The notes below the pieces were generated by a model. That model was not told where the DNA came from and did no database searches. It saw nothing but the letters and a program-made list of their open reading frames with translations. Position numbers and translations under genes: made by a program. A DNA stretch of 34,251 nt. Source: a virus. The stretch covers positions 1-34,251 of IMG/VR virus record IMGVR_UViG_3300043567_000334, one strand, 5' to 3'. How positions within the stretch are numbered: the stretch's first letter is position 1; the number at the start of each line of letters is the position of its first letter. Below, piece by piece: positions 13,823 to 23,138 of the stretch.

Positions 13823-14847
13823 TTAGAGCGCGATCACCTTATAAAATTAGTATTAATGAAGCAAGTCAAGTTAGTACAAAGATTGAATTGTTTATCAGTG
13901 CAACAACTTTCTCCGGTACACCACAATATACACTTGGTAAAGCAATTCCTGCATCAAATGCGCCAACAACTTACTACGACATTTCACCTTACATTCGTGA
14001 ATACTTTGATCATACTGCATATACTAACGTTACAAGTTTAACGGCTGCAGTTAGTTATACGTGTGTTGATAAACTTAATGTAAGGGTAAAGAGATACAAG
14101 ACTGTAGGAGTAACAGAAACATTAGTAGATACAACTGATTATATTGCAACGGATGGATACTCAGAGTTTGCCGATAGTGTTAATTATAACGGTGGAAATT
14201 ACTTGTTAGACCAAAAAAACTATTACTATCATAGCGGTTCAAATGCTGGGTTTATTATGCTTTACGCTGCAGCAAATGATAAAATAAGATGGACAAATGT
14301 AACCGATAGCATTGTTTATTTAAGCGCATCTTTAGCTTTAGGATTTTATTACGTACCACGTTGCTATAATTCAGAGTTTACAAAAGAATATAAAGTTGAG
14401 GTTATAAATAGTTCAAATGCAGTTCAAGCTACATGGACTTTTAAACCTGTTGAGGAATGTTTATACACGCCTGTTAAGGTTGACTTCATAAATAAACACG
14501 GAGCGTTTCAAAGGGAGTTTTTCTTTAAAGCATCGAACGATAACATTGAAGTAACAAACAAAGATTACAACTTAATGCAACCGTACAATTACAGTTTAAC
14601 AGGGGGGCAAAGAACAACGTACAATCAAAACGGAAAACAAAGTATAAAGGTCAATAGTGGATGGGTAGAGGAGGATTTTAAGGATAACTTAAAACAATTA
14701 ATGTTAAGTGAAAAAGTTCTGGTAGATGAAAAGCCTGCGATCCTTAAAACTAAATCAATTGAACTAAACAAGTCGCTTAATACTAAACAGATAAATTATA
14801 GTTTGGAGTTTGAGTTTGCTTATGACTTAATTAATAGCATTGTATAG
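13819..14847 (+). CDS. Bacteroidota phage tail structural protein
   Basis: A 342-aa, beta-rich, Thr/Ser/Tyr-rich protein. The N-terminal region carries I-R-A-R-S-P-Y and D-I-S-P-Y-I-R-E-Y, a pattern I associate with virion proteins of Bacteroidota siphophages. The C-terminal part ends in alternating strands (N-Y-S-L-E-F-E-F-A-Y). No signal peptide. Position directly before the 729-aa protein suggests a distal tail or baseplate subunit. Function is an inference. Confidence 0.6.
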   Translation: MIRARSPYKISINEASQVSTKIELFISATTFSGTPQYTLGKAIPASNAPTTYYDISPYIREYFDHTAYTNVTSLTAAVSYTCVDKLNVRVKRYKTVGVTETLVDTTDYIATDGYSEFADSVNYNGGNYLLDQKNYYYHSGSNAGFIMLYAAANDKIRWTNVTDSIVYLSASLALGFYYVPRCYNSEFTKEYKVEVINSSNAVQATWTFKPVEECLYTPVKVDFINKHGAFQREFFFKASNDNIEVTNKDYNLMQPYNYSLTGGQRTTYNQNGKQSIKVNSGWVEEDFKDNLKQLMLSEKVLVDEKPAILKTKSIELNKSLNTKQINYSLEFEFAYDLINSIV

Positions 14848-17037
14848 ATGAGACAGGTAGACGTATACATAGAAGTTATTACGGATTCAAATAACTATGA
14901 AAAGTTAGAGTTGTTTAACGATGAAGAAATACAAATAAATAGTTCGATTCAAAACGTTCAAGACCTTGCGAAGGTATACACTGACTTTACTCAGTCGTTT
15001 ACTATTCCTGCATCACCACGTAATAATAGGCTATTCGAACATTTTTATCAATCTGATGTAAATGCAAATGACAACCCTAATATTAAGCGCAACGCATTTA
15101 TCGAGATAGGTACTATTCCATTTAGAAGTGGGAAGATATCAATTGAAAGTTCAAACGTTGTTAAAGGACGTGTTGAAAGCTATTCAATAACGTTTTACGG
15201 TGATTTAACGAGCCTTAAAGATGCGTTCGGGGATGATAGCTTAAAGGATTTAGATTTAAGTTCGTACGGGTTTTTTTATAGTGGTTTTGCTGTAAAAGCA
15301 AGGTTAATAAACGCAAGCTCACAAGATGTTAAATTTCCTTTGATTTCATCCACTAAGCAATGGACTTATGGAGTAGGAGTAAATACAGACATAGATACAT
15401 CAAGCGGTGCAATTAGATTTAACGAGTTGTTTCCTGCATTGAAAGTTAAGCGTATTTTTGAAGCTATACAAACAAAGTATAACGTAACATTTGACTCTAA
15501 TTTCTTTAATCAAAAGTTATTTACAGAATTGTTTTTATGGTTAAAAAACGCTAAAACATTTAATACTTTAAGTGCTACAGAAAATGTTACGTTTGCAAGT
15601 ATTGTTGGTGATAAAATTTACAGCACTTATATCGATGTGACAAACGCTTCAGGTGTATCTGTAGTAGTAAATTATGTTTCTTTAATCCTAAATTTCGAGG
15701 TTTATGTTGACACTTTTTTAAACGGTAAATTTATAAGTACAACAACATTATCACAAAGCGAGGTCGTTTTTTCATCAAGTTTATTAGTAGGTTCAAACAA
15801 ATTAGAGTTTAAAGCGCGAACTAATTTATCGGGAACTGCTACTTTAAATTTTAATTTATATAGAAGGGACTACAACCCTTTAAATGGTATTGAGTCAGGG
15901 CGTTATTTAAACACCGCTGCATTTGTAAAAACTTTTGGGAATCCTTATGTAAATCCAACCGTATACGCTCCTAACGTTAAAGTTAGTGATTTTGTTAGTG
16001 GCATATTTAAAATGTTTAATCTTACTTGTTACGCTACATCAATAGGCAAATTTCAAGTAGAGCCGTTAGATGATTGGTATACAAAAGGAGCTGTTGTAGA
16101 TGTTACTGAATACGTCGACACGGACGAAATTACAATAGAGCGACATAAACTATACAAAGAAATATCTTTTGATTATGAGAAGTCAGAAAGTTTTTTAAAC
16201 GAAAAATATTTTAACGAAACAACAAACGCAACTCGGGAGTTTGGAAGTGTTAAAGAATCATTTCCTAATTACGATGGAGGGGATTACAAAATAGATGTAC
16301 CGTTTGAAAACATTTACTTTGTAAAAGAAGACATAACAGATGCTACCGAGCCGCCTGTTGCTTATTTGTTAAATGAGTCTACAGCTGTAGATAATTACGA
16401 TAACAAACCTATATTACTTTACTTAGATCAATACCAATCTACTTCATTTTATTTTAACGATGGTAGCACAACAAGTTTACTAACAGAATACAGACCCTTG
16501 TGCAATCAAGTAACGTACAACAATGCTGTTTATTCAAATCATTTTTCAACAGAGCCAAGCGCATTTAATGGTGTGACAATAGATAATTCTTTATACTCAA
16601 AATATTACAATCCTTATTTGCAGAATTTATTTAACAAAAAGAACAGACTAACCAACGTTAAGGCACTATTCCCTATATCATTACTAACATCGTTAAAGTT
16701 AAATGACCGTTTGATTATACGTGATAAACGATATGTGATTAATGAAATGAAAGTAAACTTAACAAGTGGTGAAGTAGATTTGTCTTTAATCAATGATTTT
16801 AGAGCGGTCGCGAATATTAACATTCCTGTTCAAAGTGCTGCAGAAAGCAATGTTGAGATACCTATATTTCTTGAAAATGGAGTAGCTGATATGTTAGGCT
16901 ATGGTGTTGATTTTATCACTTACACTACAGAGCAATTGGTTACGGTTACTATACCTGAGAATTTAACAGGATTACCAAAAACATTTAATTATTATAGAAA
17001 CACTAAACCTTACTTAACAATTTACCAAGATGCTTAA
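14848..17037 (+). CDS. Large tail/baseplate-associated protein
   Basis: A 729-aa protein. The N-terminal region has V-Y-T-D-F-T-Q-S-F-T-I-P-A-S-P-R-N-N near residues 42-60, F-R-S-G-K-I-S-I-E near 93-101 and Y-S-I-T-F-Y-G-D-L near 115-123, features I recognise from Bacteroidota phage tail genes, where they look like the baseplate or tail-hub module (distal tail protein/tail-associated-lysin analogue). The middle is beta-rich and likely interacts with fibres; the C-terminal part has K-L-N-D-R-L-I-I-R-D-K-R-Y-V-I-N. It lies just upstream of the tape measure, on the opposite side from the order in most lambda-like phages. No catalytic peptidoglycan hydrolase motif is visible. Confidence 0.65.
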   Translation: MRQVDVYIEVITDSNNYEKLELFNDEEIQINSSIQNVQDLAKVYTDFTQSFTIPASPRNNRLFEHFYQSDVNANDNPNIKRNAFIEIGTIPFRSGKISIESSNVVKGRVESYSITFYGDLTSLKDAFGDDSLKDLDLSSYGFFYSGFAVKARLINASSQDVKFPLISSTKQWTYGVGVNTDIDTSSGAIRFNELFPALKVKRIFEAIQTKYNVTFDSNFFNQKLFTELFLWLKNAKTFNTLSATENVTFASIVGDKIYSTYIDVTNASGVSVVVNYVSLILNFEVYVDTFLNGKFISTTTLSQSEVVFSSSLLVGSNKLEFKARTNLSGTATLNFNLYRRDYNPLNGIESGRYLNTAAFVKTFGNPYVNPTVYAPNVKVSDFVSGIFKMFNLTCYATSIGKFQVEPLDDWYTKGAVVDVTEYVDTDEITIERHKLYKEISFDYEKSESFLNEKYFNETTNATREFGSVKESFPNYDGGDYKIDVPFENIYFVKEDITDATEPPVAYLLNESTAVDNYDNKPILLYLDQYQSTSFYFNDGSTTSLLTEYRPLCNQVTYNNAVYSNHFSTEPSAFNGVTIDNSLYSKYYNPYLQNLFNKKNRLTNVKALFPISLLTSLKLNDRLIIRDKRYVINEMKVNLTSGEVDLSLINDFRAVANINIPVQSAAESNVEIPIFLENGVADMLGYGVDFITYTTEQLVTVTIPENLTGLPKTFNYYRNTKPYLTIYQDA

Positions 17038-17206
17038 TACAATTATACAACTATTGAAGTCTAACGATTTTTACGGTCAAAGCGAAATTATAGACATTGC
17101 TAAGGGCAAACATAAACTTACAAACTCGGTGCGTGAAAGCTACAAACAGGCTAAAAGAGAGTTATACTTAAAACAAGCTACAAATGGCAGAAAAGAAAAT
17201 AATTGA
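17030..17206 (+). CDS. Hypothetical small protein (58 aa)
   Basis: A basic, helical 58-aa protein that overlaps the large tail gene by 8 nt and the tape measure gene by 23 nt. It fills the otherwise empty 146-nt space between them. The pattern L-L-K-S-N-D-F-Y-G-Q-S-E is protein-like. No known family. Confidence 0.6.
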   Translation: MLNTIIQLLKSNDFYGQSEIIDIAKGKHKLTNSVRESYKQAKRELYLKQATNGRKENN

Positions 17207-19010
17207 GTTAGAGGTAAAGAATAATTTAGGGTCGCTTAAATCACAGCTTAGAGAGGCACAGGCTGAAGTAGCTAAGTTATCGGAGCAGTTTGGTGTAACA
17301 TCTAAAGAGGCAGCAAATGCAGCGAAAAGAGCAGCGGAACTAAAAGATCAAATTGAAGATGCGAAAGCATTAACAGATGCGTTTAACCCAGATGCTAAAT
17401 TCAAAGCCTTATCTTCATCGTTGGGTGGTGTTGCAAGTGGGTTCGCTGCCTATCAAGGTGCTTTGGGTTTAATTGGTGTTGAAAGCAAAGAAGTTGAAGC
17501 ACAGTTGCTCAAGGTTCAGAGCGCTATGGCTTTAGCTGAGGGGTTGCAATCAATAGGGGAATCAATCGATAGCTTTAAACAATTAGGGTCTGTAATAAAA
17601 AATCAAGTTGTAGCAGCATTCAGTACATTAAAGGGGGCTATAATTGGAACAGGTATAGGAGCTTTGGTTATTGCTATTGGATTTCTGTTACCGAAAATAA
17701 TTGAATGGTCAGATTGGACAGGGCGCGCGCGTAAAAAACAAGAGGAATTAAACGAAAGTTTAGAAAAACAACAAACTAAAATAAGAGAAAGCAGAAAAGA
17801 ACTTGAAAAAGATTTGGAATTTAGGTTAAGATATGCGAGAGCATTGGGTAAATCTGATGAAGAATTAGTAAAAATTAGAGAAAGCAACACTAAAAAAACA
17901 AATGCTAAAATTTACGAAGAAATTGAAGCCGCTCGTAAAACATTAAAAAATTTACGTGAAGTTGATTTAGGTATTATGGCTTCATCAAGGGAGCAGTATA
18001 ATGAACTTGTAAAAATCAACAAGAAAAAAAGAGAGGATTCACTTGATTTAATTAAATCCTTAAAGGGACAGATTGAAGACAATAACAAAGAGTTATTAAT
18101 TGAACAAACGGAGCAAAGCCGAAAAGAAAAAGATATTGTTGTAAAAGGAGCTAAAGAAAAAACAAATGTTGTTGTAGATTCTGCAAGTGATACTGCTGCG
18201 AAAGAATTAGAGATTGAAGAAAAAAGAATACAGAATCTTTTAAGGTTAAGGGATGAATATTTAAATGAAATCGAACAAGCTGAAAGTGATTACTATGATT
18301 CAAAACTATCAAAGGATGAATTAGAAATACAAAGTGTAAATGACAAGTATTTTAGATTAATTGAATTAGCAAAGGAATATGGAGAAAGTACGTTAGTTTT
18401 AGAACAGGCGCAAGCGGATGAATTAGCAAGAATTCAAAAAGATGTATCGGATAAAAAAGCGAAAACAGACCAAGAAACAAAAGACAAAGACAGTAAGGAT
18501 AAACAAGAATACCTTGATAAAGAAAAAGATTTAAGAGATAGGAAAATACAAATGGGACAACAGGCGTTTGGCGCGTTATCAGACCTATCAACTTTATTCG
18601 CACAGGGTAACGAAGCAGAACAACGTAAAGCGTTTCAATTAAGCAAAGCCGCTAATTTAGGGCTTGCAATTATGAACACTGCCAACGCAGTTACAGGAGC
18701 ATTAGCAGAGCCGAGTATTGTTCCAGGAGAAAGGTTTTTTAAGGCGGCATTAGCAGGAGCAACGGGGGGAATAAACATCGCAAAAATTGCAGCGACACAG
18801 TTTCAGAGTAGTGGCAGTGGCGGTGGTGGAGACACTGCAACAAGTACACCAACAGCACCACGTACTCCGTCATTTGACATTATACAAGCGCAACCACAAA
18901 TGCAGTTAGGAGCGTTGCAACAACAACCTATTAAAGCGTATGTAGTGAGTGGTGAAGTGTCGACAGCGCAAGCGTTAGACCGTAATAGAGTAAGAAATGC
19001 AACATTTTAA
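17184..19010 (+). CDS. Tape measure protein
   Basis: A 608-aa protein setting tail length. It has N-terminal coiled coil (residues 1-65), Ala/Gly-rich helices, one strongly hydrophobic segment at about 150-173 (G-A-I-I-G-T-G-I-G-A-L-V-I-A-I-G), then long charged coiled coil from about 183 to 460 rich in K/E/D, and a second Ala/Gly-rich C-terminal part. This is the standard tape measure architecture. At roughly 0.15 nm per residue a tail near 90 nm would be expected (a rule of thumb). The chaperone pair at 12054-12808 is its likely partner. Confidence 0.88.
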   Translation: MAEKKIIELEVKNNLGSLKSQLREAQAEVAKLSEQFGVTSKEAANAAKRAAELKDQIEDAKALTDAFNPDAKFKALSSSLGGVASGFAAYQGALGLIGVESKEVEAQLLKVQSAMALAEGLQSIGESIDSFKQLGSVIKNQVVAAFSTLKGAIIGTGIGALVIAIGFLLPKIIEWSDWTGRARKKQEELNESLEKQQTKIRESRKELEKDLEFRLRYARALGKSDEELVKIRESNTKKTNAKIYEEIEAARKTLKNLREVDLGIMASSREQYNELVKINKKKREDSLDLIKSLKGQIEDNNKELLIEQTEQSRKEKDIVVKGAKEKTNVVVDSASDTAAKELEIEEKRIQNLLRLRDEYLNEIEQAESDYYDSKLSKDELEIQSVNDKYFRLIELAKEYGESTLVLEQAQADELARIQKDVSDKKAKTDQETKDKDSKDKQEYLDKEKDLRDRKIQMGQQAFGALSDLSTLFAQGNEAEQRKAFQLSKAANLGLAIMNTANAVTGALAEPSIVPGERFFKAALAGATGGINIAKIAATQFQSSGSGGGGDTATSTPTAPRTPSFDIIQAQPQMQLGALQQQPIKAYVVSGEVSTAQALDRNRVRNATF

Positions 19011-19031
19011 TCAAAATTAAGTTATAAAGAT

Positions 19032-19598
19032 ATGCAGAACATAGAGCTAACAATTAAAGATGATGACCAAGGGGTTTTCGCAATTTCACTTGTAGACCGC
19101 CCTGCCATTGAAGAGACGTTTATTTTTCTAAGTGAAATTAGTGTTGAGTTACAAGTTACCAACGATGAAAAACGTGAGGTTGTGGGGCTTGCATTAGTGC
19201 CTAACAAACAGATTTTAAGACGTATTAAGGATAAAGAGTTTACGATTTCGTTTAGTGAGGAAACAATCGCAAAGGTGCAAGAACTTTATCTTAAAAAGAA
19301 TTACAATAACAACGTTACAGTTGACCATGACCACAATGTTGAGGGTGTTAGTTTAATCGAAAGTTGGATAGTTGAGGACGAGAAACACGACAAGTCTAAC
19401 ATTTATAAATTAGATGCTGTTAAAGGTAGTTGGGTTGTTAAGATGAAAGTTTACAATGAAGAGGTTTGGCAACAAATTAAAGACGGTAAATTCAAGGGCT
19501 TTAGTATTGAGGGGAAATTTGATGGCTTAGATCAACTTGAAGCAGAAAGCCATGAAGATATAATAAACGAAATTAAGGAACTTTTAAAATCAATATAA
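19032..19598 (+). CDS. XkdF-like prohead serine protease
   Basis: A 188-aa protein matching the XkdF-type capsid maturation protease family. Visible: E-V-V-G-L-A-L-V-P-N-K near residues 49-59, E-F-T-I-S-F-S-E-E-T-I near 69-79, V-D-H-D-H near 97-101 with candidate catalytic His99, L-I-E-S-W-I-V-E near 108-115, and K-G-F-S-I-E-G near 155-161 with candidate catalytic Ser158. The family cleaves scaffold and capsid termini during head maturation. It sits between the tape measure and fibre genes, well upstream of the scaffold and capsid genes. Confidence 0.83.
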   Translation: MQNIELTIKDDDQGVFAISLVDRPAIEETFIFLSEISVELQVTNDEKREVVGLALVPNKQILRRIKDKEFTISFSEETIAKVQELYLKKNYNNNVTVDHDHNVEGVSLIESWIVEDEKHDKSNIYKLDAVKGSWVVKMKVYNEEVWQQIKDGKFKGFSIEGKFDGLDQLEAESHEDIINEIKELLKSI

Positions 19599-19599
19599 A

Positions 19600-20316
19600 A
19601 TGGGAGTAACAATAATTGACAACACGCAAACGATTAACAACGCTACATGGAAGGTGCAACCAGACGTACTTGCATCCGAAAGTGGAATAGTAAAAGAAAA
19701 TGGGACTATCCACTACATAGATGGTAAGTTAAAATACCATGTTGACGGTTCTATTAAAGAATTAGGGGTTGGTGTTGATTACGGAATTACCGTGTTAGAT
19801 AGAATAACAGCTGTGCCAGGTTCACCAACGATTGGAGACCGTTATTTATTTGCAAGTGGAACGTATGCAGGTGTAATTGAATGGGATGGTACATTTTGGG
19901 CGTATGTATTACAGAACTCAGCGGCAACGGTTGGGACATTGGTAACTGCAGTTAAAAACAACACTACTTACAGATGGAATGGTACAAGTTGGGCTACGTA
20001 CACACAACAAAGAGTAATTGATTTAATATTGGACCGTAAAACAGATTCTTACACACTTGTAGCAACTGATAACGGTGAATGTATTGAAATGAACAAGGCA
20101 ACCGCCAACACTTTGACAGTGCCTTCAGGAGTTTTTACAGCAGGTCAACAAGTTTTGGTTACACAATATGGAGCGGGTCAAACGACAATTGCTGGATCAG
20201 GTGTAACGTTAAGAAGTGACGGCGGTAAACTAAAAATCAACAGTCAATATTCAAGTGCTACAATTCTGTTTATTTCAGCAACTGAAGCGTATGTATTTGG
20301 TAATTTAGCTTTATAA
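19600..20316 (+). CDS. Putative tail fibre/virion appendage protein
   Basis: A 238-aa protein, Gly/Thr-rich. Central P-T-I-G-D-R-Y-L-F-A-S-G-T-Y-A-G with W-D-G-T-F-W resembles the DUF2793-like repeat of phage appendages, and the C-terminal beta domain (S-Y-T-L-V, then V-L-V-T-Q-Y-G-A-G-Q-T-T-I) is a pattern common in phage fibre C-termini. Likely exposed on the virion and involved in host binding. It starts 2 nt after the protease stop. Confidence 0.65.
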   Translation: MGVTIIDNTQTINNATWKVQPDVLASESGIVKENGTIHYIDGKLKYHVDGSIKELGVGVDYGITVLDRITAVPGSPTIGDRYLFASGTYAGVIEWDGTFWAYVLQNSAATVGTLVTAVKNNTTYRWNGTSWATYTQQRVIDLILDRKTDSYTLVATDNGECIEMNKATANTLTVPSGVFTAGQQVLVTQYGAGQTTIAGSGVTLRSDGGKLKINSQYSSATILFISATEAYVFGNLAL

Positions 20317-20317
20317 A

Positions 20318-20563
20318 ATGACTGAGTTTAACGGCAATTTAACACCTTCATTTATAAGATTTAAAGAAGTCACTACCGCATTGGATAGTGACTCTTTATT
20401 TATACAGCCATTCAATAGTGGCATACCTAAAAAAATACTGATTACAAATTTAAGCGATGAAGATAACGGTGTTTTGTTTGGTGGCACAAGTGCAGATGAA
20501 GACGTTTATAGCTTAATAGGTGGCGTTGGTGCGAGTATTAATTCAGACATATATAATTTATGA
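20318..20563 (+). CDS. Hypothetical fibre-region small protein
   Basis: An 81-aa acidic, Gly-rich protein between two fibre-like genes, overlapping the next by 4 nt. The segment F-I-R-F-K-E-V-T-T-A-L resembles the N-terminal adaptor parts of Bacteroidota phage fibre proteins. Could be a fibre adaptor; no more can be said. Confidence 0.5.
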   Translation: MTEFNGNLTPSFIRFKEVTTALDSDSLFIQPFNSGIPKKILITNLSDEDNGVLFGGTSADEDVYSLIGGVGASINSDIYNL

Positions 20564-21588
20564 GCGATATAACAAAGAGAATTATAATTAAAAAGGGGTC
20601 TGGCATTGCAACTATTCCTGCAACATCAGACCATAGGGATGGTACATGGTTGTACACTGATTTGTACATTGGTGAATTTTACATGAACACTGCAAATGGG
20701 AAGATATACACGCGTACATTAAGTGGGATTTCAGAAATAATTTATAACGTTGCAGATTTTGAATTATTAGCAAATAAAGCCACAAATTTCACGGTTTTAA
20801 ACAACACTAAATATCCAACAACTCAAGCAGTCGAAAATCAAATTGACGCTAAACTTATTTCGACTGGTTATTGGAATGTAGCGAGTTCAGAAATTGCACG
20901 TGGATACAGGGCGCAACACAATTCAACAACTGTACTTTCTGAAAATATTGCGGTTGGCACTTTACAAGGTACAGCAACAGCAGTGGCGGTGTCAACAACT
21001 TCCATACAAACGAAAAAGACGCGTTTAAAAATTGGTGTTTCAACTCCTGCAGCAAATGGTGTGTGTGGTTACAGGTCAACAAGTGCTTTTAATATCATTG
21101 GCATGGGTTGGAGGTTTTGTGTTGCGTTTGGTGTTTCAGATACATCCTTAAATACAGGAGCAAGACAATTTTACGGAATGACTTCGGTAACAACTTTGTT
21201 GGGAATATCGTCTACTGTTCACGTTGAAAGTTTGACTAACATAGTTGGTATTGGATCGGATGCTTTGGATACTAATTTACAAGTATTCCATAACGATGGA
21301 ACAGGTACAGCTACAAAGATAGATTTAGGGGCTAATTTTATAGCAAACAGGACAGGAAGTGCAGCAACTGATTTCTTTGTGTTTGAACTTTATAATCCAT
21401 TTGGTTCAATGACTGTTTTTTATAAGGTTACGTCTTTGGAAAACAACGTAACAGTTGAGGGGTCAATAACTACGAATTTACCAAGTGATACTACACCGAT
21501 AACGATGCAAGCGGTTAGAACTTCGGGAGCGACATCAAACGCTTGTAGTTTTGATATTTCACAATTAACATTAAACTGTTTGGCATGA
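20560..21588 (+). CDS. Tail fibre-like protein
   Basis: A 342-aa protein. The N-terminal half carries G-E-F-Y-M-N-T-A-N-G-K-I-Y-T-R and N-N-T-K-Y-P-T-T-Q-A-V-E-N-Q-I (residues about 84-98), a trimeric fibre signature. The C-terminal two thirds (from about 105) are beta-rich with Thr/Gly/Ser and look like a receptor-binding head. Likely a receptor-binding protein; no enzymatic motif (depolymerase) visible. Confidence 0.68.
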   Translation: MSDITKRIIIKKGSGIATIPATSDHRDGTWLYTDLYIGEFYMNTANGKIYTRTLSGISEIIYNVADFELLANKATNFTVLNNTKYPTTQAVENQIDAKLISTGYWNVASSEIARGYRAQHNSTTVLSENIAVGTLQGTATAVAVSTTSIQTKKTRLKIGVSTPAANGVCGYRSTSAFNIIGMGWRFCVAFGVSDTSLNTGARQFYGMTSVTTLLGISSTVHVESLTNIVGIGSDALDTNLQVFHNDGTGTATKIDLGANFIANRTGSAATDFFVFELYNPFGSMTVFYKVTSLENNVTVEGSITTNLPSDTTPITMQAVRTSGATSNACSFDISQLTLNCLA

Positions 21589-21734
21589 TAGAGGTATATC
21601 AAGAAGTAAGGGGAGCTTATACTTATGTAGAAAGCACCTACTTAAATATAATTAGAGTAGGAAATGAGGTTTTGAATGCTGATGTAACAACCGAGATAAC
21701 AGCTCAAGAAACTATCATAAACAACTACATCTAA
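21585..21734 (+). CDS. Hypothetical small protein (49 aa)
   Basis: A 49-aa Tyr/Thr-rich peptide starting 4 nt before the upstream fibre gene stop (ATGA). Could be a fibre accessory. No family recognised. Confidence 0.5.
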   Translation: MIEVYQEVRGAYTYVESTYLNIIRVGNEVLNADVTTEITAQETIINNYI

Positions 21735-21770
21735 TTTACAACAAAGCCCCTAAATCAAGGTTATATAATT

Positions 21771-22385
21771 ATGAATGAAATCAAGTACATTTTAGAGCAA
21801 ATCAGAAAGACGAAAACAATAGTGCTAATTATAATTCTGCTTGCTTTCATTCTTTTTTATTACAAGTCATTGGTCACTCAAGTGGTGGTTAAAAAAATTG
21901 AAAGTGTTGACGAGGTGAAAAAAGACATTAATAACAATGTTTTAATTCAACAGATGTTAAATGAATTGATGATAAAATATAATGCTGATAGGGCTTATAT
22001 ATTTCAATTTCACAACACAATCAAGTACTACGATGGAACACACCGTAACCATCAATCAATGACGTTTGAAGTTTGCAACAATGGTATTAGTTCGGAAGCT
22101 CATAATTTACAGAATATTCCCGTTAGCTTATATCCAATGTTCTTACAACAGATAATGTTAGAAAGAATGAATTATTGCGACGTGAATAGCATTAAAGAGC
22201 AGACTACAAAAGCGTCTTTATTAAGGCAAGGGATTCAGTCGATATGTATAGCACCGTTTTTTAAAAAAGGAAGTTTTGTGGCTTACATTGGTTTAGACTT
22301 TGTAAAAGAAAATAAGTGTACAGAGATTGATTTTAAGGAGTTTAAAGAGTTTACAAATGAAATAGGTAATATATTAATGTTATGA
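21771..22385 (+). CDS. Membrane-anchored GAF-like protein
   Basis: A 204-aa protein with a basic N-terminus, one transmembrane helix at about residues 17-31 (I-V-L-I-I-I-L-L-A-F-I-L-F-Y), a short linker, then a cytoplasmic or periplasmic domain resembling GAF: A-D-R-A-Y-I-F-Q-F-H-N near 72-82, S-M-T-F-E-V near 96-101, and S-I-C-I-A-P-F and A-Y-I-G-L-D-F near 157-177. GAF domains bind small ligands, but the phage role is unknown. Candidates are sensing, exclusion, or a virion-associated membrane protein. It overlaps the next gene by 4 nt. Confidence 0.6.
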   Translation: MNEIKYILEQIRKTKTIVLIIILLAFILFYYKSLVTQVVVKKIESVDEVKKDINNNVLIQQMLNELMIKYNADRAYIFQFHNTIKYYDGTHRNHQSMTFEVCNNGISSEAHNLQNIPVSLYPMFLQQIMLERMNYCDVNSIKEQTTKASLLRQGIQSICIAPFFKKGSFVAYIGLDFVKENKCTEIDFKEFKEFTNEIGNILML

Positions 22386-22543
22386 GAAAAGGAGGAAAAA
22401 AAGGCTGTCAATGTAAAAATGGCACGTATTCAAAAGAGTGTTGCGATGGTAACTCTCAAGGTGTTGGAAGTACTAACCAACAAACAATTAGTAATGTAAA
22501 CCACACCATCGAAGTAAGGCAAATTACAACAGAAAGAGGTTAA
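22382..22543 (+). CDS. Conserved Cys-rich Bacteroidota phage protein
   Basis: A 53-aa protein beginning M-R-K-G-G-K-K-G-C-Q-C-K-N-G-T-Y-S, then C-C-D-G and Q-G-V-G. I recognise the C-x-C...G-T-Y-S-x-x-C-C-D-G pattern as a small protein repeatedly found in Bacteroidota phage structural regions; its function is unknown. Four cysteines suggest metal binding or disulphides. The GGAGG in its first codons is coding and not a ribosome binding site. Confidence 0.65.
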   Translation: MRKGGKKGCQCKNGTYSKECCDGNSQGVGSTNQQTISNVNHTIEVRQITTERG

Positions 22544-22566
22544 TAAAGTTATTAAAGAAAAAAGAT

Positions 22567-23127
22567 ATGACTAAAGAAATAAAAGACGCGTTGAAAACTA
22601 TCAAGACCTTCTTAGGAATGGAGGTGAAGTTAGAGCAAATGAAGTTAGCAGACGGTAACACGGTAATTGAAGCCGATTCATTTGAACCTGGTGCTAGCGT
22701 TATGATTGTAGTTCCTGAAGGTGAACCTGTTCCTTTAGAAGTTGGCAAGTACGAGCTTGAAGACGGTAGAGTTTTAATCGTTGAAGAAAAAGGATTGATT
22801 GCTTCAATCGAAGAAATGCCAAAAGAAACTGAGGAAGAGGAAGAGATGCCAGTTGAAGCGGATGTGACTCCAGAAGTTGAGGTTAAACAACCTAAAAAAG
22901 TTGTAAGCATCACTGAGCAACACTTCGCAGAAATGGAATCAAAGATTGCTGAACTTGAAACTAAGTTAGCTGCAATGACTCCAGAAGTAATCGAGTTGAC
23001 TGAAGAGCCAAAACCAATTCAGTACAACCCTGAAAACGCAAAACCAATTGAGCATATGGATTTAGCGATAAACACAGGTAAATCAACAAGAGATAAGATT
23101 TTAGAAGAAGTATACAATAACAAATAA
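22567..23127 (+). CDS. Putative head scaffold protein
   Basis: A 186-aa, strongly acidic protein directly upstream of the major capsid gene. Residues about 25-80 hold a beta domain (L-A-D-G-N-T-V-I-E, then V-P-L-E-V-G-K-Y-E-L-E-D-G-R), followed by a Glu/Pro-rich linker (85-110), a coiled coil (about 115-137) and a C-terminal tail. This layout and position fit a scaffold or assembly chaperone in Bacteroidota phages, perhaps a substrate of the XkdF-like protease. Confidence 0.65.
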   Translation: MTKEIKDALKTIKTFLGMEVKLEQMKLADGNTVIEADSFEPGASVMIVVPEGEPVPLEVGKYELEDGRVLIVEEKGLIASIEEMPKETEEEEEMPVEADVTPEVEVKQPKKVVSITEQHFAEMESKIAELETKLAAMTPEVIELTEEPKPIQYNPENAKPIEHMDLAINTGKSTRDKILEEVYNNK

Positions 23128-23138
23128 ACAAATAAAAA

